Part shown: positions 53,529-63,172 of the stretch, one piece after another
How positions within the stretch are numbered: position 1 is the stretch's first letter
How the letters are laid out: each line of letters starts with the position of its first letter
NCBI RefSeq assembly: GCF_014268455.2
Contig: NZ_CP077085.1
Location: 5,497,001 to 5,561,000 of the forward strand
Length of the DNA: 64,000 nucleotides
Direction: 5' to 3'
From: Pseudomonas shahriarae
GTDB lineage: Bacteria > Pseudomonadota > Gammaproteobacteria > Pseudomonadales > Pseudomonadaceae
Notes under the pieces: generated by a model
What the model was told of the DNA's origin: nothing
What the model saw: the letters and a program-made list of their open reading frames with translations, nothing else
The model's database searches: none
Made by a program: the position numbers and the translations under genes

Positions 53529-54326
53529 TCAACGGTTCGGCGCAATCACCTGACACAGCCGGCCCACCGCCTCCACCATCTGCCCACTGGGCCGTTCCAG
53601 GCCTTTGTCCGGCACGATCAGCAAACGCCCCTGAGCCACCGCCGCCACCTGGGGCCAGGCCTTCCAATCGTCCAGTTGCGCTTGATCCGCCGCGAGGATC
53701 ACTTCGGGATCACGCTGCAACACCGATTCGATACTGACCTGCGGGGCTGGCAGCTTGAGGTCATCAAACACATTGCGCGCGCCACACACGCTAAGCGCAT
53801 CGCTGATGATCTGCCCACCGCCCACGGTGTACAGCGGCTGGTTCCACACCTGGTAGAACACCCGCAACGGTTGGCTGCGCTGATAGCGCTGGCGCAACTC
53901 GGCCAAGCGTTGACGCAAGCGGGCAGCCAATTGGCGACCTTCATCAGCGCGGCCTAGCTGTCGGGCGATGGCTTCGACCTGGCTGCTCAGTTGTTCAAGG
54001 CTATGGGGTTCGGCGACGTAAACAGGGATGTTCAAACGCTTGAGCTGCTCGCGCTGGGCCGGGCCGACGCTGCCGGGCCAGAGCAGCAGCAAGTCAGGCT
54101 GCAGGCTGAGCAGTCGTTCCAGATCCAACTGCCCATAACGCCCCACCGAGGGCAGGCTACGCAGCGCGTCAGGCCGTTCACCGCCGTCGAGTACGCCCAC
54201 CAGCAGATCGCTGGCGCCCAGTTCAACGACGATTTCAGATAAGGAAGGTGCGAGGCTGACCACCCGCTCGACCGCCATCGCCGACGCACTGGCGGCCAGC
54301 AGCAGACCCGCCAGCCAGAGGCGCAT
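53529..54326 (-). CDS. btuF: Cobalamin-binding periplasmic protein BtuF-like
   Basis: The 265-residue protein has a signal peptide (LWLAGLLLAASASAMA) and the helical-backbone binding fold: VERVVSLAPSLSEIVVELGASDLLVGV and LLSLQPDLLLLWPG. The best match is BtuF, which carries cobalamin from BtuB to the BtuCD permease; no btuCD genes are nearby, so it may share a permease elsewhere. A siderophore-binding role is the alternative. ATG 54326 overlaps the stop of the preceding gene. In PAO1 a similar protein (PA4045) lies between dxs and ribA, as here. Confidence 0.82.
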   Translation of the reverse strand: MRLWLAGLLLAASASAMAVERVVSLAPSLSEIVVELGASDLLVGVLDGGERPDALRSLPSVGRYGQLDLERLLSLQPDLLLLWPGSVGPAQREQLKRLNIPVYVAEPHSLEQLSSQVEAIARQLGRADEGRQLAARLRQRLAELRQRYQRSQPLRVFYQVWNQPLYTVGGGQIISDALSVCGARNVFDDLKLPAPQVSIESVLQRDPEVILAADQAQLDDWKAWPQVAAVAQGRLLIVPDKGLERPSGQMVEAVGRLCQVIAPNR

Positions 54327-54745
54327 CAGCCGAGTTGACGCGGGATGCGATAGAGGTAGAACAGCACCAGGGTCGACAATGCCAGCAGGAACAGCGGCAC
54401 CGCTTCCAGGCCGACGAACACTGCCAGTGCACCGATCCAGGCGGGAAACGCCGCGACCAGCAGCGCCGTACGCCGACGGGCCGCGAGGGTGATCCACGCG
54501 GCCGGCTCTTCAGGCGTATCGAGGGCCTTGGAGGTGGCGATCAGTGCATGTTTATAGGCATGGAAGTAACGCAGGCTGGCAAACATCGAGGCAACGCCGG
54601 CGATAAAGAATGGCATTGCCAGCACCGGCAACAACGGCTCGCCCTGGCCAAATACCAGATTGATCACGAACAACGGCAACAACGCCAGCGCCAGGTACTG
54701 CCACCAACTGAAGGACAGGCGCCGCTTGACCTGACCGCGCGTCAC
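54326..54745 (-). CDS. Small multi-helix membrane protein of unknown function
   Basis: The 139-residue protein has four hydrophobic segments separated by basic loops (around residues 15-32, 38-55, 92-108, 113-130). No known motif is recognised. Its end overlaps the btuF-like start and its start overlaps the ribA end (ATGA), so it is translated between ribA and btuF in one unit. A PA4046-type protein by gene order. Confidence 0.75.
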   Translation of the reverse strand: MTRGQVKRRLSFSWWQYLALALLPLFVINLVFGQGEPLLPVLAMPFFIAGVASMFASLRYFHAYKHALIATSKALDTPEEPAAWITLAARRRTALLVAAFPAWIGALAVFVGLEAVPLFLLALSTLVLFYLYRIPRQLG

Positions 54746-55359
54746 GCCCGGTCTGCCTCGCCCTGATGCTCGTTGCCCATCATATGGTCGAGCTTGCTGG
54801 CCTTGGTCGCCAGGTAGAGTTTGTTATGCGGGTTATGCCCGGTGTGCAGCGGCACACGCTCGGCGACGGTGATGCCCATCTCGGTCAAGGCCTTGACCTT
54901 GCGCGGGTTGTTGGTCATCAGGCGCAGGGACTGGATGCCCAAATGCTCAAGCATCGGCAGGCAGATGGCGTAGTCGCGCTGATCGGCGGCGAAACCCAGG
55001 CGCTCGTTGGCCTCGACGGTATCGGCGCCACCGTCTTGCAGTTCGTAGGCGCGGATCTTGTTCAGCAGGCCAATGCCACGGCCTTCCTGACGCAGATACA
55101 GCAGCACGCCACGGCCTTCACGGGCAATGGCTTGCATGGCGGCTTCCAGTTGCGAGCCGCAGTCGCAGCGCTGGCTGAACAGTGCGTCACCGGTCAGGCA
55201 CTCAGAGTGCAAGCGGCCCAGGACCGGGGCGCCATCGGCCACATCGCCCAGGCTGAGCACGACGTGCTCGCGCCCGGAGGCTTTTTCAAGAAAGCCATGC
55301 ATGGTGAACGTGGCAAAAGGGGTAGGCAGCTTGGAAGCAGCGACGAAAACGACGGGCAC
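54742..55359 (-). CDS. ribA: GTP cyclohydrolase II
   Basis: The 205-residue protein has the zinc ligands in [18 protein letters not shown] and the nucleotide motif [20 protein letters not shown], with [10 protein letters not shown] at the C-terminus. It opens GTP to start riboflavin synthesis. It carries the intact GCHII activity missing from the degenerate C-terminal domain of the ribBA gene in the same window. It overlaps the following membrane-protein gene by four bases. Confidence 0.95.
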   Translation of the reverse strand: MPVVFVAASKLPTPFATFTMHGFLEKASGREHVVLSLGDVADGAPVLGRLHSECLTGDALFSQRCDCGSQLEAAMQAIAREGRGVLLYLRQEGRGIGLLNKIRAYELQDGGADTVEANERLGFAADQRDYAICLPMLEHLGIQSLRLMTNNPRKVKALTEMGITVAERVPLHTGHNPHNKLYLATKASKLDHMMGNEHQGEADRA

Positions 55360-55488
55360 CGTGTGCTCCTGATTTCAGATTTCACAGAGGCGGGCATTGT
55401 AACAGCACGTTCCTACAGACGCTTAAGCTGAATTATCGCTGATAAAGATCAATAGGTTCGATTGGCCTTTGCCTTGGTTCTATGGGCG

Positions 55489-56217
55489 TCAAAACGGATA
55501 CGGTTGGTTCCAGCGCTGGAAAATCGGTTTCAACTCGCCGCTTTTCACCAACAACTCCATGCGCCGGTCAAATACCCCCCGCAATGACCGCCCTCTCTCA
55601 CTGTCGGTAAACCCCAGGAACAACGGCAATTCGGCAATGTGCGTGAGTTTGAACGCCGATGGGTCGTCAGCCTGGCCGAGGATGTACTGCAGTTCGGCCA
55701 GGGCATCAATGTAGAAGTCGGCCCGCCCATGCTGGAGCATCGGCAAAATCCCGCTACGTCGTTCGATCTGGTTGAAACGATGAATATTGGGCAGGTATTC
55801 CTCGTACTTGTAGCCACGTACCCAGGTCAGGCGGTAAGAGCCCAGGGTCACCAGGGTCGGCGCCGGGCTGCCCGCCAGGCCCAGGGCGTAGATGTGGTCG
55901 GAGTCGTAGTGCCAGCGGGCGTACAGCACGCCCTCGGTCTCATCATGATAGGAGCCGACCCAGGCATCCACTTCGCCACGCCGGGCCAGACCGACCGAAC
56001 GGGTGTAGGGCACGCTGCGGATCTTGACCTTGACCCCGGCCGGCTCGAAGATTTCCCGCAACACATCCCAGGCCAGGCCGCTGCCATCGGCGTTGGTGTA
56101 GTCATTCCAGGTTTCACTGGCCAGACGGATCTGGCCGGGCACTTCGGGGGTGTCATCGGCCCACACGGGAGACGCGACCACACACAGCAGAATCAGCAAC
56201 CAGCGTCGTAGCTCCAT
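55489..56217 (-). CDS. Extracellular solute-binding protein, family 3 type
   Basis: The 242-residue protein has a signal peptide (MELRRWLLILLCVVASPVWA) and the family-3 binding fold: QIRLASETWNDYTNADGSGLAWDVLREIF, YTRSVGLARRGEVDAWVGSYHDE and LAELQYIL. It is probably periplasmic and binds a small polar ligand, but no transporter genes are adjacent. It occupies the gap between ribA and thiL where, from memory, PAO1 has pgpA and short genes. ATG 56217. No promoter or partner is obvious; a stand-alone sensor protein is possible. Confidence 0.75.
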   Translation of the reverse strand: MELRRWLLILLCVVASPVWADDTPEVPGQIRLASETWNDYTNADGSGLAWDVLREIFEPAGVKVKIRSVPYTRSVGLARRGEVDAWVGSYHDETEGVLYARWHYDSDHIYALGLAGSPAPTLVTLGSYRLTWVRGYKYEEYLPNIHRFNQIERRSGILPMLQHGRADFYIDALAELQYILGQADDPSAFKLTHIAELPLFLGFTDSERGRSLRGVFDRRMELLVKSGELKPIFQRWNQPYPF

Positions 56218-56283
56218 AATGACGCCCTCCAGAGTAAAGCGATCGTTTCTACAACGCGGTAAAGGGTAGCGCAGCCCGGCGGG

Positions 56284-57249
56284 TCACGGCGTCTCGCGAA
56301 AATGTTGATAACCGCGCACGGCGGGAGTGATGTCATGGCCGCCGGCATCCAGCAATTTCACGCCGGCCCCCGCTTCTACCCGCCCGACAATATGCACCGG
56401 CCAACCGTCGGCCAGCAATGACGCCAGCTCAGCGGGCGGCAAGGTGAACGCCAGGACGTAATCGTCGCCACCGCTCAAGGCTGCGGAGCGTGCTTGATCA
56501 TCCCCCAGAAAGGCCAGCAACGCCGCCGACAGCGGCAAACGGTGCCGCTCGATCACCAGGCTTACGGCTGAAGCCTTGGCGATATGCCCACAATCTGCCA
56601 GCAGACCGTCGGAAATATCCAACGCAGACGTAGCCTTGCCACGCAACGCCATGCCCAGGGCCAGTTGCGGCTGCGGCGACCAGTAATGGCCCAGCAGCGG
56701 CTCGGCGATCTGCGCAGCAGCGCTACGCTGCCCCAACACCAACGGCAAGGCCCCGGCCGCATTGCCCAGCTCGCCGCCGACACACAGCAGGTCGCCGGGC
56801 TGCGCGCCACTGCGGGTCAACGCCAGCCCCGCCGGGACACGGCCGAACACGGTGACGGTCAGGCTCAGCGGCCCACGGGTGGTATCGCCGCCCACCAGGC
56901 CCACACCACAGCGCTGGGCCATGGCATTCAAACCCTGGGCATAGCGCTGCAACCAATCGGCCGCGACCGTCGGTGTAGTGAGTGCAAGGGTAAATGCGAG
57001 GGGATGGGCGCCCATGGCCGCCAGGTCGCTGACTGCCACCGCCAGCGAGCGCTGGCCGAGCAAAAACGGGTCGCAGGGGTCGGCAAAGTGCACGCCGGCC
57101 ACCAGGGTATCGGTTGAAATCGCCAGCTGTTCCCCGGAGGGAACTGCCAGCAAGGCGCAGTCGTCGCCGATCCCCAGGGCAATGCCCTCGCCGCCTTGCG
57201 CACAGGGCGCGGCGGCGAAGTAGGTGCGGATCAGCTCGAACTCGCCCAT
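56284..57249 (-). CDS. thiL: Thiamine-monophosphate kinase ThiL
   Basis: The 321-residue protein has the ThiL nucleotide segment GIGDDCALL near the N-terminus, FADPCDPFLLGQRSLAVAVSDLAAMGA, GDTTRGPLSLTVTVFGRVP and a later ISDGLLADCGHIAKAS segment. It phosphorylates thiamine monophosphate to thiamine diphosphate, the cofactor used by Dxs among others. It lies 18 bases after nusB in the minus-strand rib-nusB-thiL set. Confidence 0.94.
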   Translation of the reverse strand: MGEFELIRTYFAAAPCAQGGEGIALGIGDDCALLAVPSGEQLAISTDTLVAGVHFADPCDPFLLGQRSLAVAVSDLAAMGAHPLAFTLALTTPTVAADWLQRYAQGLNAMAQRCGVGLVGGDTTRGPLSLTVTVFGRVPAGLALTRSGAQPGDLLCVGGELGNAAGALPLVLGQRSAAAQIAEPLLGHYWSPQPQLALGMALRGKATSALDISDGLLADCGHIAKASAVSLVIERHRLPLSAALLAFLGDDQARSAALSGGDDYVLAFTLPPAELASLLADGWPVHIVGRVEAGAGVKLLDAGGHDITPAVRGYQHFRETP

Positions 57250-57267
57250 CAGGGAGTCAAGCGCAGG

Positions 57268-57768
57268 TTAGCGCTTGTACGCCTTCACTTCGGCTTCACG
57301 CAGGCGCGGGGCCAGCTTGTCGAGCACGCCGTTGACGAACTTGTGACCGTCGGTCGAACCGTAGACTTTCGCCAGTTCGATACCTTCGTTGATCACTACG
57401 CGGTACGGCACGTCAACGCGCTTGAGCAGTTCCCAGGTGGACAGGCGCATCACGCACAGTTCAACCGGGTCCAGCTCTTCGAGGGTCAGGTCCAGGCAAG
57501 GTGCCAGGGCCGTGTCGATCTCGGTCAGGTTGGCATGCACGCCGTGCAGGATGTCGTGGAAGTACGGCAGGTCGGCGAAGGTAAAATCGTTGTCGACGCG
57601 AAACTGTGCTTCGATTTCGTTCAACGAAGTACCCGCCATCTGACGCTGATACAGCGCCTGGGTCGCCAACTGACGGGCAGCACGGCGCTTTTCGTTCTTC
57701 GATGGCTTGCCGGCGTCTGCAGGACGGGGGTCGCGCGGGTTGAAACGATCGCTCTCGTCGGAAATCAC
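57268..57768 (-). CDS. nusB: Transcription antitermination factor NusB
   Basis: The 166-residue all-helical protein has [19 protein letters not shown], the NusB start motif, and [33 protein letters not shown] near the end. It joins NusE at boxA in rRNA antitermination. The ATG overlaps the ribH stop. Its place between ribH and thiL is conserved in gammaproteobacteria. Confidence 0.95.
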   Translation of the reverse strand: MISDESDRFNPRDPRPADAGKPSKNEKRRAARQLATQALYQRQMAGTSLNEIEAQFRVDNDFTFADLPYFHDILHGVHANLTEIDTALAPCLDLTLEELDPVELCVMRLSTWELLKRVDVPYRVVINEGIELAKVYGSTDGHKFVNGVLDKLAPRLREAEVKAYKR

Positions 57769-58241
57769 TTGGCCTCCAACTGCGACAGCAGGCTGACCAT
57801 TTCCAGGGCAGACAGGGCAGCTTCAGCGCCTTTGTTACCGGCCTTGGTACCGGAACGCTCGATGGCTTGCTCGATGGAATCAACAGTCAGTACGCCGAAG
57901 GCCACTGGCACGCCGAACTCCATGGACACCTGGGCCAGGCCCTTGGTGCACTCGCCAGCCACGTATTCGAAGTGCGGGGTGCCGCCACGAATGACCGCGC
58001 CCAGGGCGATGATTGCTGCGTATTCGCCTTGCTGGGCAACTTTCTGCGCAACCAGTGGAATTTCGAAGGCGCCAGGGGCACGGATAATCGTGATATCGCT
58101 TTCGCTCACACCGTGGCGAACCAGGGCGTCCACGGCACCGCTTACCAGGCTTTCAACCACGAAGCTGTTGAAGCGGCCAACCACCAGGGCGTAGCGGCCT
58201 TTGGGGGCGATGAAGGTACCTTCGATGGTCTTCAGGGTCAT
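57765..58241 (-). CDS. ribH: 6,7-dimethyl-8-ribityllumazine synthase
   Basis: The 158-residue protein has the lumazine synthase signatures [66 protein letters not shown] and the later [24 protein letters not shown]. It joins ribityl-pyrimidine and DHBP to make the riboflavin precursor. It lies 90 bases after ribBA, a gap with an imperfect GC-rich hairpin but no FMN riboswitch. Confidence 0.95.
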   Translation of the reverse strand: MTLKTIEGTFIAPKGRYALVVGRFNSFVVESLVSGAVDALVRHGVSESDITIIRAPGAFEIPLVAQKVAQQGEYAAIIALGAVIRGGTPHFEYVAGECTKGLAQVSMEFGVPVAFGVLTVDSIEQAIERSGTKAGNKGAEAALSALEMVSLLSQLEAK

Positions 58242-58331
58242 TCGACAAATCTCTTAAAGAGCCGGGACGCGTATATGACGCGCCCCTTAGTGATATTTGA
58301 ACCGCGAACAAGGAGCGATAATCGCCGGCCT

Positions 58332-59423
58332 TTATTCGGAGGGCACGTATTCTACTACTTCCAGGTCGAAACCGGATATCGCATTAAATTTCATGGGTGC
58401 GCTCATCAGGCGCATTTTACGCACGCCCAGGTCACGCAGGATCTGCGAGCCGGCGCCGACGATGCTGTAGGTGGTCGGTTTTTTCACCGGCACCTGGTCA
58501 GCGCTTTCGCGGATATGCGCCAGCAGCACATCACCATCCACCGGGTTGCCCAGCAACAGCACGACACCGCTGCCCGCCGCGGAAACCGCTGCCATGGCGG
58601 CTCGCAGGCTCCACCGACCCGGCTGCTTGACCATCAACAGGTCGCGCAACGGGTCCATGTTGTGCACCCGCACCAGGGTCGGCTCTTCGGCGCAGATGTT
58701 GCCCAGGGTCAGGGCCATATGCACGTCGCCTTCCACCGAATCACGGTAGGTCACCAGGTTGAAATGCCCCAGTTCGCTGTCCAGCGGCTGCTCGGCAATC
58801 CGCTGAACGGTACGTTCGTGGATCATCCGGTAGTGAATCAGGTCGGCGATGGTGCCGATCTTGATGTTGTGTTCGGCGGCAAAGGCTTCCAGTTCAGCGC
58901 GACGGGCCATGGTGCCGTCGTCGTTCATCACTTCGCAGATCACCCCGCTCGGCTCGAACCCGGCCATGCGCGCCAGATCGCAGGCGGCTTCGGTGTGGCC
59001 GGCACGGGCCAGGGTGCCACCCGGCTGGGCCATCAGCGGGAAGATATGGCCAGGGCTGACAATGTCTTCGGCCTTGGCATCTTTCGCGGCAGCAGCCTGC
59101 ACGGTGCGGGCGCGGTCAGCGGCAGAGATGCCGGTGGTCACGCCGGTGGTCGCTTCAATCGAGACGGTGAACTTGGTGCCAAACCCCGAGCCATTGCGCG
59201 GCGACATCAGCGGCAGCTTGAGCAGTTCGCAGCGCTCGCGGCTCATGGGCATGCAGATCAGGCCACGGGCGTGCTTGGCCATGAAGTTGATGTGCTCAGG
59301 TTGGCACAACTCGGCGGCCATGATCAGGTCGCCTTCGTTCTCGCGGTCTTCGTCATCCATCAGGATGACCATCTTGCCTTGGCGGATATCGTCAACCAGT
59401 TCTTCGATGCTATTGAGCGCCAC
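58332..59423 (-). CDS. ribBA: 3,4-dihydroxy-2-butanone-4-phosphate synthase with degenerate GTP cyclohydrolase II-like domain
   Basis: The first 200 residues of this 363-residue protein are a complete DHBP synthase (MVILMDDEDRENEGDLIMAAE, AGHTEAACDLARMAG). The remaining 160 residues follow the GCHII fold (TYRDSVEGDVHMALTLG, VRVHNMDPLRDLL) but the Cys-rich zinc motif CLTGDxxxSxRCDCG is absent, so this domain should not be a cyclohydrolase. The true GCHII is the ribA gene at 54742. It overlaps nothing and is followed by riboflavin synthase 15 bases upstream on the same strand. Confidence 0.9.
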   Translation of the reverse strand: MALNSIEELVDDIRQGKMVILMDDEDRENEGDLIMAAELCQPEHINFMAKHARGLICMPMSRERCELLKLPLMSPRNGSGFGTKFTVSIEATTGVTTGISAADRARTVQAAAAKDAKAEDIVSPGHIFPLMAQPGGTLARAGHTEAACDLARMAGFEPSGVICEVMNDDGTMARRAELEAFAAEHNIKIGTIADLIHYRMIHERTVQRIAEQPLDSELGHFNLVTYRDSVEGDVHMALTLGNICAEEPTLVRVHNMDPLRDLLMVKQPGRWSLRAAMAAVSAAGSGVVLLLGNPVDGDVLLAHIRESADQVPVKKPTTYSIVGAGSQILRDLGVRKMRLMSAPMKFNAISGFDLEVVEYVPSE

Positions 59424-59438
59424 GCGGCACCCCCTTGG

Positions 59439-60101
59439 TCAGGATTTCAGGTAGCCGTTAGCGGCCAGAAAACTTTCGGTGATGTTACCGGCTGCAGGCT
59501 CTGCGGCCTTTTCGCCCAGCAGCAGGCGCTCCAGGTAACGGGCAAGCAAGTCCACTTCCAGGTTCACCCGGCGACCCGGCTGGTACGAGGCCATGATGGT
59601 TTCGCTGAGGGTGTGGGGAATGATGGTCAGTTCGAATTCGGCGCCATTTACGGCGTTCACGGTCAGGCTGGTGCCATCGACGGTGATCGAGCCTTTGTGG
59701 GCGATGTACTTGGCCAGTTCTTTCGGCGCACGGATGCGGAATTCCACGGCCCGCGCGTTTTCGCTGCGTGCCACCACTTCGCCGACGCCGTCGACATGGC
59801 CACTGACCAGGTGGCCGCCCAGACGGGTGGTCGGGGTCAGGGCTTTCTCCAGGTTGACCGGGCTGCCGGCCTTGAGGTCATTCATCGCGGTGCAGTCCAG
59901 GGTTTCCCGGCTGACATCGGCGGCAAAGCCATTGCCCGGCAGTTCGACGACCGTCAGGCATACGCCGCTGACGGCGATGCTGTCGCCCAGCTTGACGTCG
60001 CCGAGGTCCAGCTTGCCGGTTTCAACCAGCAGGCGCACGTCGCCACCTTTGGGGGTCATGGCGCGGATGCTGCCGATGGATTCGATAATGCCGGTGAACA
60101 T
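59439..60101 (-). CDS. ribE: Riboflavin synthase
   Basis: The 220-residue protein has two lumazine-binding repeats: MFTGIIESIG at the N-terminus, and GHLVSGHVDGVG and GSITVDGTSLTVNAV in the second part. It makes riboflavin from two lumazine molecules. It is 15 bases from ribBA and 47 bases after ribD. Older names are ribC or ribE depending on the organism. Confidence 0.94.
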   Translation of the reverse strand: MFTGIIESIGSIRAMTPKGGDVRLLVETGKLDLGDVKLGDSIAVSGVCLTVVELPGNGFAADVSRETLDCTAMNDLKAGSPVNLEKALTPTTRLGGHLVSGHVDGVGEVVARSENARAVEFRIRAPKELAKYIAHKGSITVDGTSLTVNAVNGAEFELTIIPHTLSETIMASYQPGRRVNLEVDLLARYLERLLLGEKAAEPAAGNITESFLAANGYLKS

Positions 60102-60148
60102 GGCCTTCTCCTGGAAAACAGTGCGGGCGCCGGGGCGACCGGTCGCAA

Positions 60149-61285
60149 TTATACGCTCGCTGGGGGGAGCGGAATGGCAGTGACTCGCCAGTCGTCGCCT
60201 ACAGCGCGCATTTCAATGATCTTGAGTTGGGGGGCGTCGGCCAGTTTCTCAAGCGGCCAGTCCAGCAAGGGGCGGGCGGCGGAACCGAGGAATTTACCGG
60301 CGACGAAAATCACGTACTCGTCCACCAGGCCTTGCTGGGCAAACGCGCCGGCCAGGCTTGGCCCGGCTTCCACCAACACCTCGTTGACGCCACGGGCCGC
60401 CAGTGCCACCAGCGCCGAGCGCAGGTCGACCTGGCCGTCGACACCCGGTACCACCAGGCATTCGGGGCCACGGGGGAACTGGTGTTCCGCAGTCACACAG
60501 GTGATGACCAGGGCCGGCCCGGCCTTGAAGAACGGCGCGTTGAGCGGCACCCGCAGGCGGCCGTCGATCAGCACGCGCAACGGTGGGCGCGACATGGCCA
60601 GGGCGGTGGTTTGCGGATCCAGGCCCAGTTCGGCGGCACGCACGGTCAGGCGCGCGCCATCGGCCAGCACAGTATCGGCGCCGGTCAGCACCACACTGGC
60701 CTCGGCCCGCAGGCGCTGCACGGCGGCGCGGGCGGCGGGGCCGGTGATCCACTGGCTCTCGCCACTGGCCATCGCGGTGCGCCCGTCCAGGCTCATCGCC
60801 AGCTTGACCCGCACAAACGGCAGGCCATGCTCCATGCGCTTGAGGAAGCCGGGGTTCAGGGCGCGTGCCTGGCTTTCCAGTACGCCGCTGAGCACCTCGA
60901 TGCCGGCCTGGGCCAGACGCTGCATGCCACGCCCTGCCACTTCCGGATTCGGATCCTGCATACCCGCGACCACCCGTGCCACGCCGGCAGTCACCAGCGC
61001 ATCGGCGCAGGGCGGCGTATGGCCATAATGGCTGCACGGCTCGAGCGTCACATACACCGTGGCACCACGGGCTTTATCGCCTGCGGCGCGCAAGGCGTTG
61101 GGCTCGGCATGGGGTTCGCCGGTGCGTTCATGCCAGCCTTCACCGACAATCTGCCCGTCGCGCACAATCACGCAGCCGACCCGAGGGTTGGGATGGGTGG
61201 TGTACAGGCCCTTGCGCGCCAGTTCGAGGGCACGGGCCATGTAATGGGCGTCGAGCACGGCCTGTTCTGCAGAAGGAGGGTTCAT
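60149..61285 (-). CDS. ribD: Bifunctional deaminase/reductase RibD
   Basis: The 378-residue protein has an N-terminal deaminase with the zinc motifs HAEPNAL and [10 protein letters not shown], and a reductase domain with [35 protein letters not shown] and [20 protein letters not shown]. It carries out two successive steps of riboflavin synthesis. It overlaps the nrdR stop by four bases at its start, ATG 61285. Confidence 0.95.
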   Translation of the reverse strand: MNPPSAEQAVLDAHYMARALELARKGLYTTHPNPRVGCVIVRDGQIVGEGWHERTGEPHAEPNALRAAGDKARGATVYVTLEPCSHYGHTPPCADALVTAGVARVVAGMQDPNPEVAGRGMQRLAQAGIEVLSGVLESQARALNPGFLKRMEHGLPFVRVKLAMSLDGRTAMASGESQWITGPAARAAVQRLRAEASVVLTGADTVLADGARLTVRAAELGLDPQTTALAMSRPPLRVLIDGRLRVPLNAPFFKAGPALVITCVTAEHQFPRGPECLVVPGVDGQVDLRSALVALAARGVNEVLVEAGPSLAGAFAQQGLVDEYVIFVAGKFLGSAARPLLDWPLEKLADAPQLKIIEMRAVGDDWRVTAIPLPPASV

Positions 61286-61746
61286 TCTTTGACCGGCTCA
61301 CGGGCCAGGCGGTCGATCTCTTCACGGAACTCATTGAGATCCTGGAAGCGTCGATACACCGAGGCGAAACGAATGTAGGCAACTTCGTCGAGCTTTTGCA
61401 GCTCGCCCATTACCAGTTCTCCAACCACCAGGCTCTTGACCTCGCGCTCACCGGTCGCCCGCAGCTTGTGCTTGATATGCGCCAGCGCCGCTTCCAGCCG
61501 CTCGACACTGACCGGGCGTTTTTCCAGGGCGCGCTGCATACCGGCGCGCAGTTTATCTTCGTCGAAGGGCTGGCGGCTGCCGTCGGACTTGATCAGACGG
61601 GGCAGTACCAGTTCGGCGGTTTCAAAGGTGGTGAAACGCTCACCGCAGGCCAGGCATTCGCGCCGGCGACGCACTTGGTCGCCCTCGGCGACCAGACGCG
61701 AGTCGATGACCTTGGTGTCGTTGGCACCGCAGAAGGGACAGTGCAT
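61282..61746 (-). CDS. nrdR: Transcriptional repressor NrdR
   Basis: The 154-residue protein begins [19 protein letters not shown], with a zinc ribbon completed by [16 protein letters not shown], followed by an ATP-cone domain. It binds NrdR boxes at ribonucleotide reductase promoters according to ATP/dATP state. I chose ATG 61746 at this motif; the longer frame is a readthrough of non-coding sequence. It starts the ribD side of the riboflavin operon. Confidence 0.95.
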   Translation of the reverse strand: MHCPFCGANDTKVIDSRLVAEGDQVRRRRECLACGERFTTFETAELVLPRLIKSDGSRQPFDEDKLRAGMQRALEKRPVSVERLEAALAHIKHKLRATGEREVKSLVVGELVMGELQKLDEVAYIRFASVYRRFQDLNEFREEIDRLAREPVKE

Positions 61747-61885
61747 GGTGGCAGGCAACAAAAAAAGGGAGGGCCATGGTAGCGCATCCCCGTGGCAAGA
61801 CAAGCCATAGCCTTTACGGTATATAGGCTGACTATTATGTTTCTTATGTTCAGTTCACGGATTTTTGCCCTTTTTGGAGCCGTAC

Positions 61886-62341
61886 ATGCCGTTACGACCG
61901 CTGGTTTTACTCACAATGTTCAGTTTTCTGGTCGCCTGCAGCAGCGAAGCGCCAAAACCAGCCGCCCCGCAACCCACGCCGCAGCAAGAGAAAAAAATCC
62001 CCGGCCAGGAACCGCTGGGGCCATTGCCGGCCTACCAGCGTGAAGTGAGCGGCACCCTCACGGGTGTGCCCGCCGGCGCTGAAGTGGAGCTGGCACTGCT
62101 GGTGATCGACGCGCGCAGCCGCCCGCAACAACTGCTCGCCAGCAGCGTGCTGATCGGCAACAACAAACCATTGGCCTTCCGCCTGCGCTTCAACCCGCAA
62201 GCGTTTCCCGCCGGCGCCCGCGTTGAACTGCGTGGCCGCGCCAGCCAGTCCGGGCAGTTGATCCTGCACCTGCCGGCGGTGCGTATCGAGCAAGCTATCA
62301 CCCAGACCACCGGGCCCCTGCAACTCGTGCGCGCCCCATGA
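61886..62341 (+). CDS. YbaY family lipoprotein
   Basis: The 151-residue protein has a signal peptide with lipobox LVACSS and then a Pro/Gln/Lys-rich spacer, followed by a YbaY-like beta-sandwich (SGTLTGVPAGAEVELALLVIDARSR, KPLAFRLRFNPQAFPAGARVELRGRAS). YbaY proteins are outer-membrane lipoproteins of unclear function. GGAG stands 8 bases before ATG 61886 (MPLRPLV). It overlaps the methyltransferase by four bases. Confidence 0.85.
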   Translation: MPLRPLVLLTMFSFLVACSSEAPKPAAPQPTPQQEKKIPGQEPLGPLPAYQREVSGTLTGVPAGAEVELALLVIDARSRPQQLLASSVLIGNNKPLAFRLRFNPQAFPAGARVELRGRASQSGQLILHLPAVRIEQAITQTTGPLQLVRAP

Positions 62342-62991
62342 CGCCACCGCTGCACCTGCAACGGGCCTTGAGCGAACTGATCGGCGACGCGCAACTGCTG
62401 CCCTGCCCGTTGCCCGGCACCGACCTGTCGTTGTGGCTGCTGGACGCCGACAACATGGACCGCGCCTTCAGCCCCGAGGAAACCCGGCGCATCCTGCATG
62501 AGCCGCCCTACTGGAGCTTCTGCTGGGCCAGCGGCCTGGCATTGGCCCGCTACCTGGCCGCCAACCCCGAGTGGGTGGCGGGCAAGCGCGTCCTGGATTT
62601 TGGCGCCGGCTCCGGCGTGGCGGGAATTGCCGCAGTGAAAGCCGGCGCCCTGGAAGTGGTGGCCTGTGACCTGGACCCACTGGCGCTCGGCGCCTGCCGT
62701 GCGAATGCTGAACTCAATGGCGTGACCTTGGGCTATTCGGCGGACTTCTTTGCCGAAGCCGATCGTTTCGACCTGATCCTGGTGGCCGACGTGCTGTACG
62801 ACCGGGCGAACCTGCCGCTGCTGGATCAATTCCTCACCCGCGGGCGCGAAGCGCTGGTCGCCGACTCGCGGGTACGGGATTTCCAGCATGCGGATTATCA
62901 GCGGCTGGGCATCCTCGAGGCGCTGACCCTGCCGGACCTGGCGGAGCCTTGGGAGTTTCGCAGGGTGAGTCTGTACCATTCACGACGCTAG
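62338..62991 (+). CDS. Class I SAM-dependent methyltransferase, ETFB/NNMT-like
   Basis: The 217-residue protein has the SAM motif VLDFGAGSGVAGIAAVKAGA, the acidic loop ACDLDPLALGACRANAELNG and the DLILVADVLYDRANL post-motif. The overall match is to the bacterial ETFB-lysine/protein methyltransferase-like group; the true substrate cannot be told. It is coupled to the YbaY-like lipoprotein gene by a 4-base overlap (ATGA). Confidence 0.85.
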   Translation: MTPPLHLQRALSELIGDAQLLPCPLPGTDLSLWLLDADNMDRAFSPEETRRILHEPPYWSFCWASGLALARYLAANPEWVAGKRVLDFGAGSGVAGIAAVKAGALEVVACDLDPLALGACRANAELNGVTLGYSADFFAEADRFDLILVADVLYDRANLPLLDQFLTRGREALVADSRVRDFQHADYQRLGILEALTLPDLAEPWEFRRVSLYHSRR

Positions 62992-63138
62992 GCCTCTCAG
63001 TTACAAATTTTCAGCAATAGAGTGGCTAAGACAGCGCCCGGCAGGACATGGAAAATAGCGTTCTCCCGCACGCGGCCTGGACGATCGACCTGCATGCATT
63101 TCCCCGTTTTTTCGCCGCTCAGCGCCCCTCCAAGGGCG

Positions 63139-63167
63139 TTGCAAAAACCTGGGCAGTTGCATAATCT
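63139..63167 (+). promoter_or_regulatory. Candidate promoter of the RNA upstream of the Abi gene
   Basis: TTGCAA (63139-63144) and TAATCT (63162-63167), or CATAAT (63160-63165), are spaced 17 or 15 bases. A start near 63173 would give an RNA of about 60 bases ending at the terminator before the Abi gene. Between 62992 and this point no gene is seen. Confidence 0.4.
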
Positions 63168-63172
63168 GCTTG

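Noticed and set aside
58242..58331. FMN riboswitch between ribBA and ribH
   Set aside because: Only about 90 bases with one imperfect GC-rich hairpin; no FMN-riboswitch elements can be seen.
57867..61028. A long plus-strand frame over the riboflavin operon
   Set aside because: It is the antisense of ribH, ribBA, ribE and ribD, whose minus-strand products are clear; long antisense frames are expected in GC-rich DNA.
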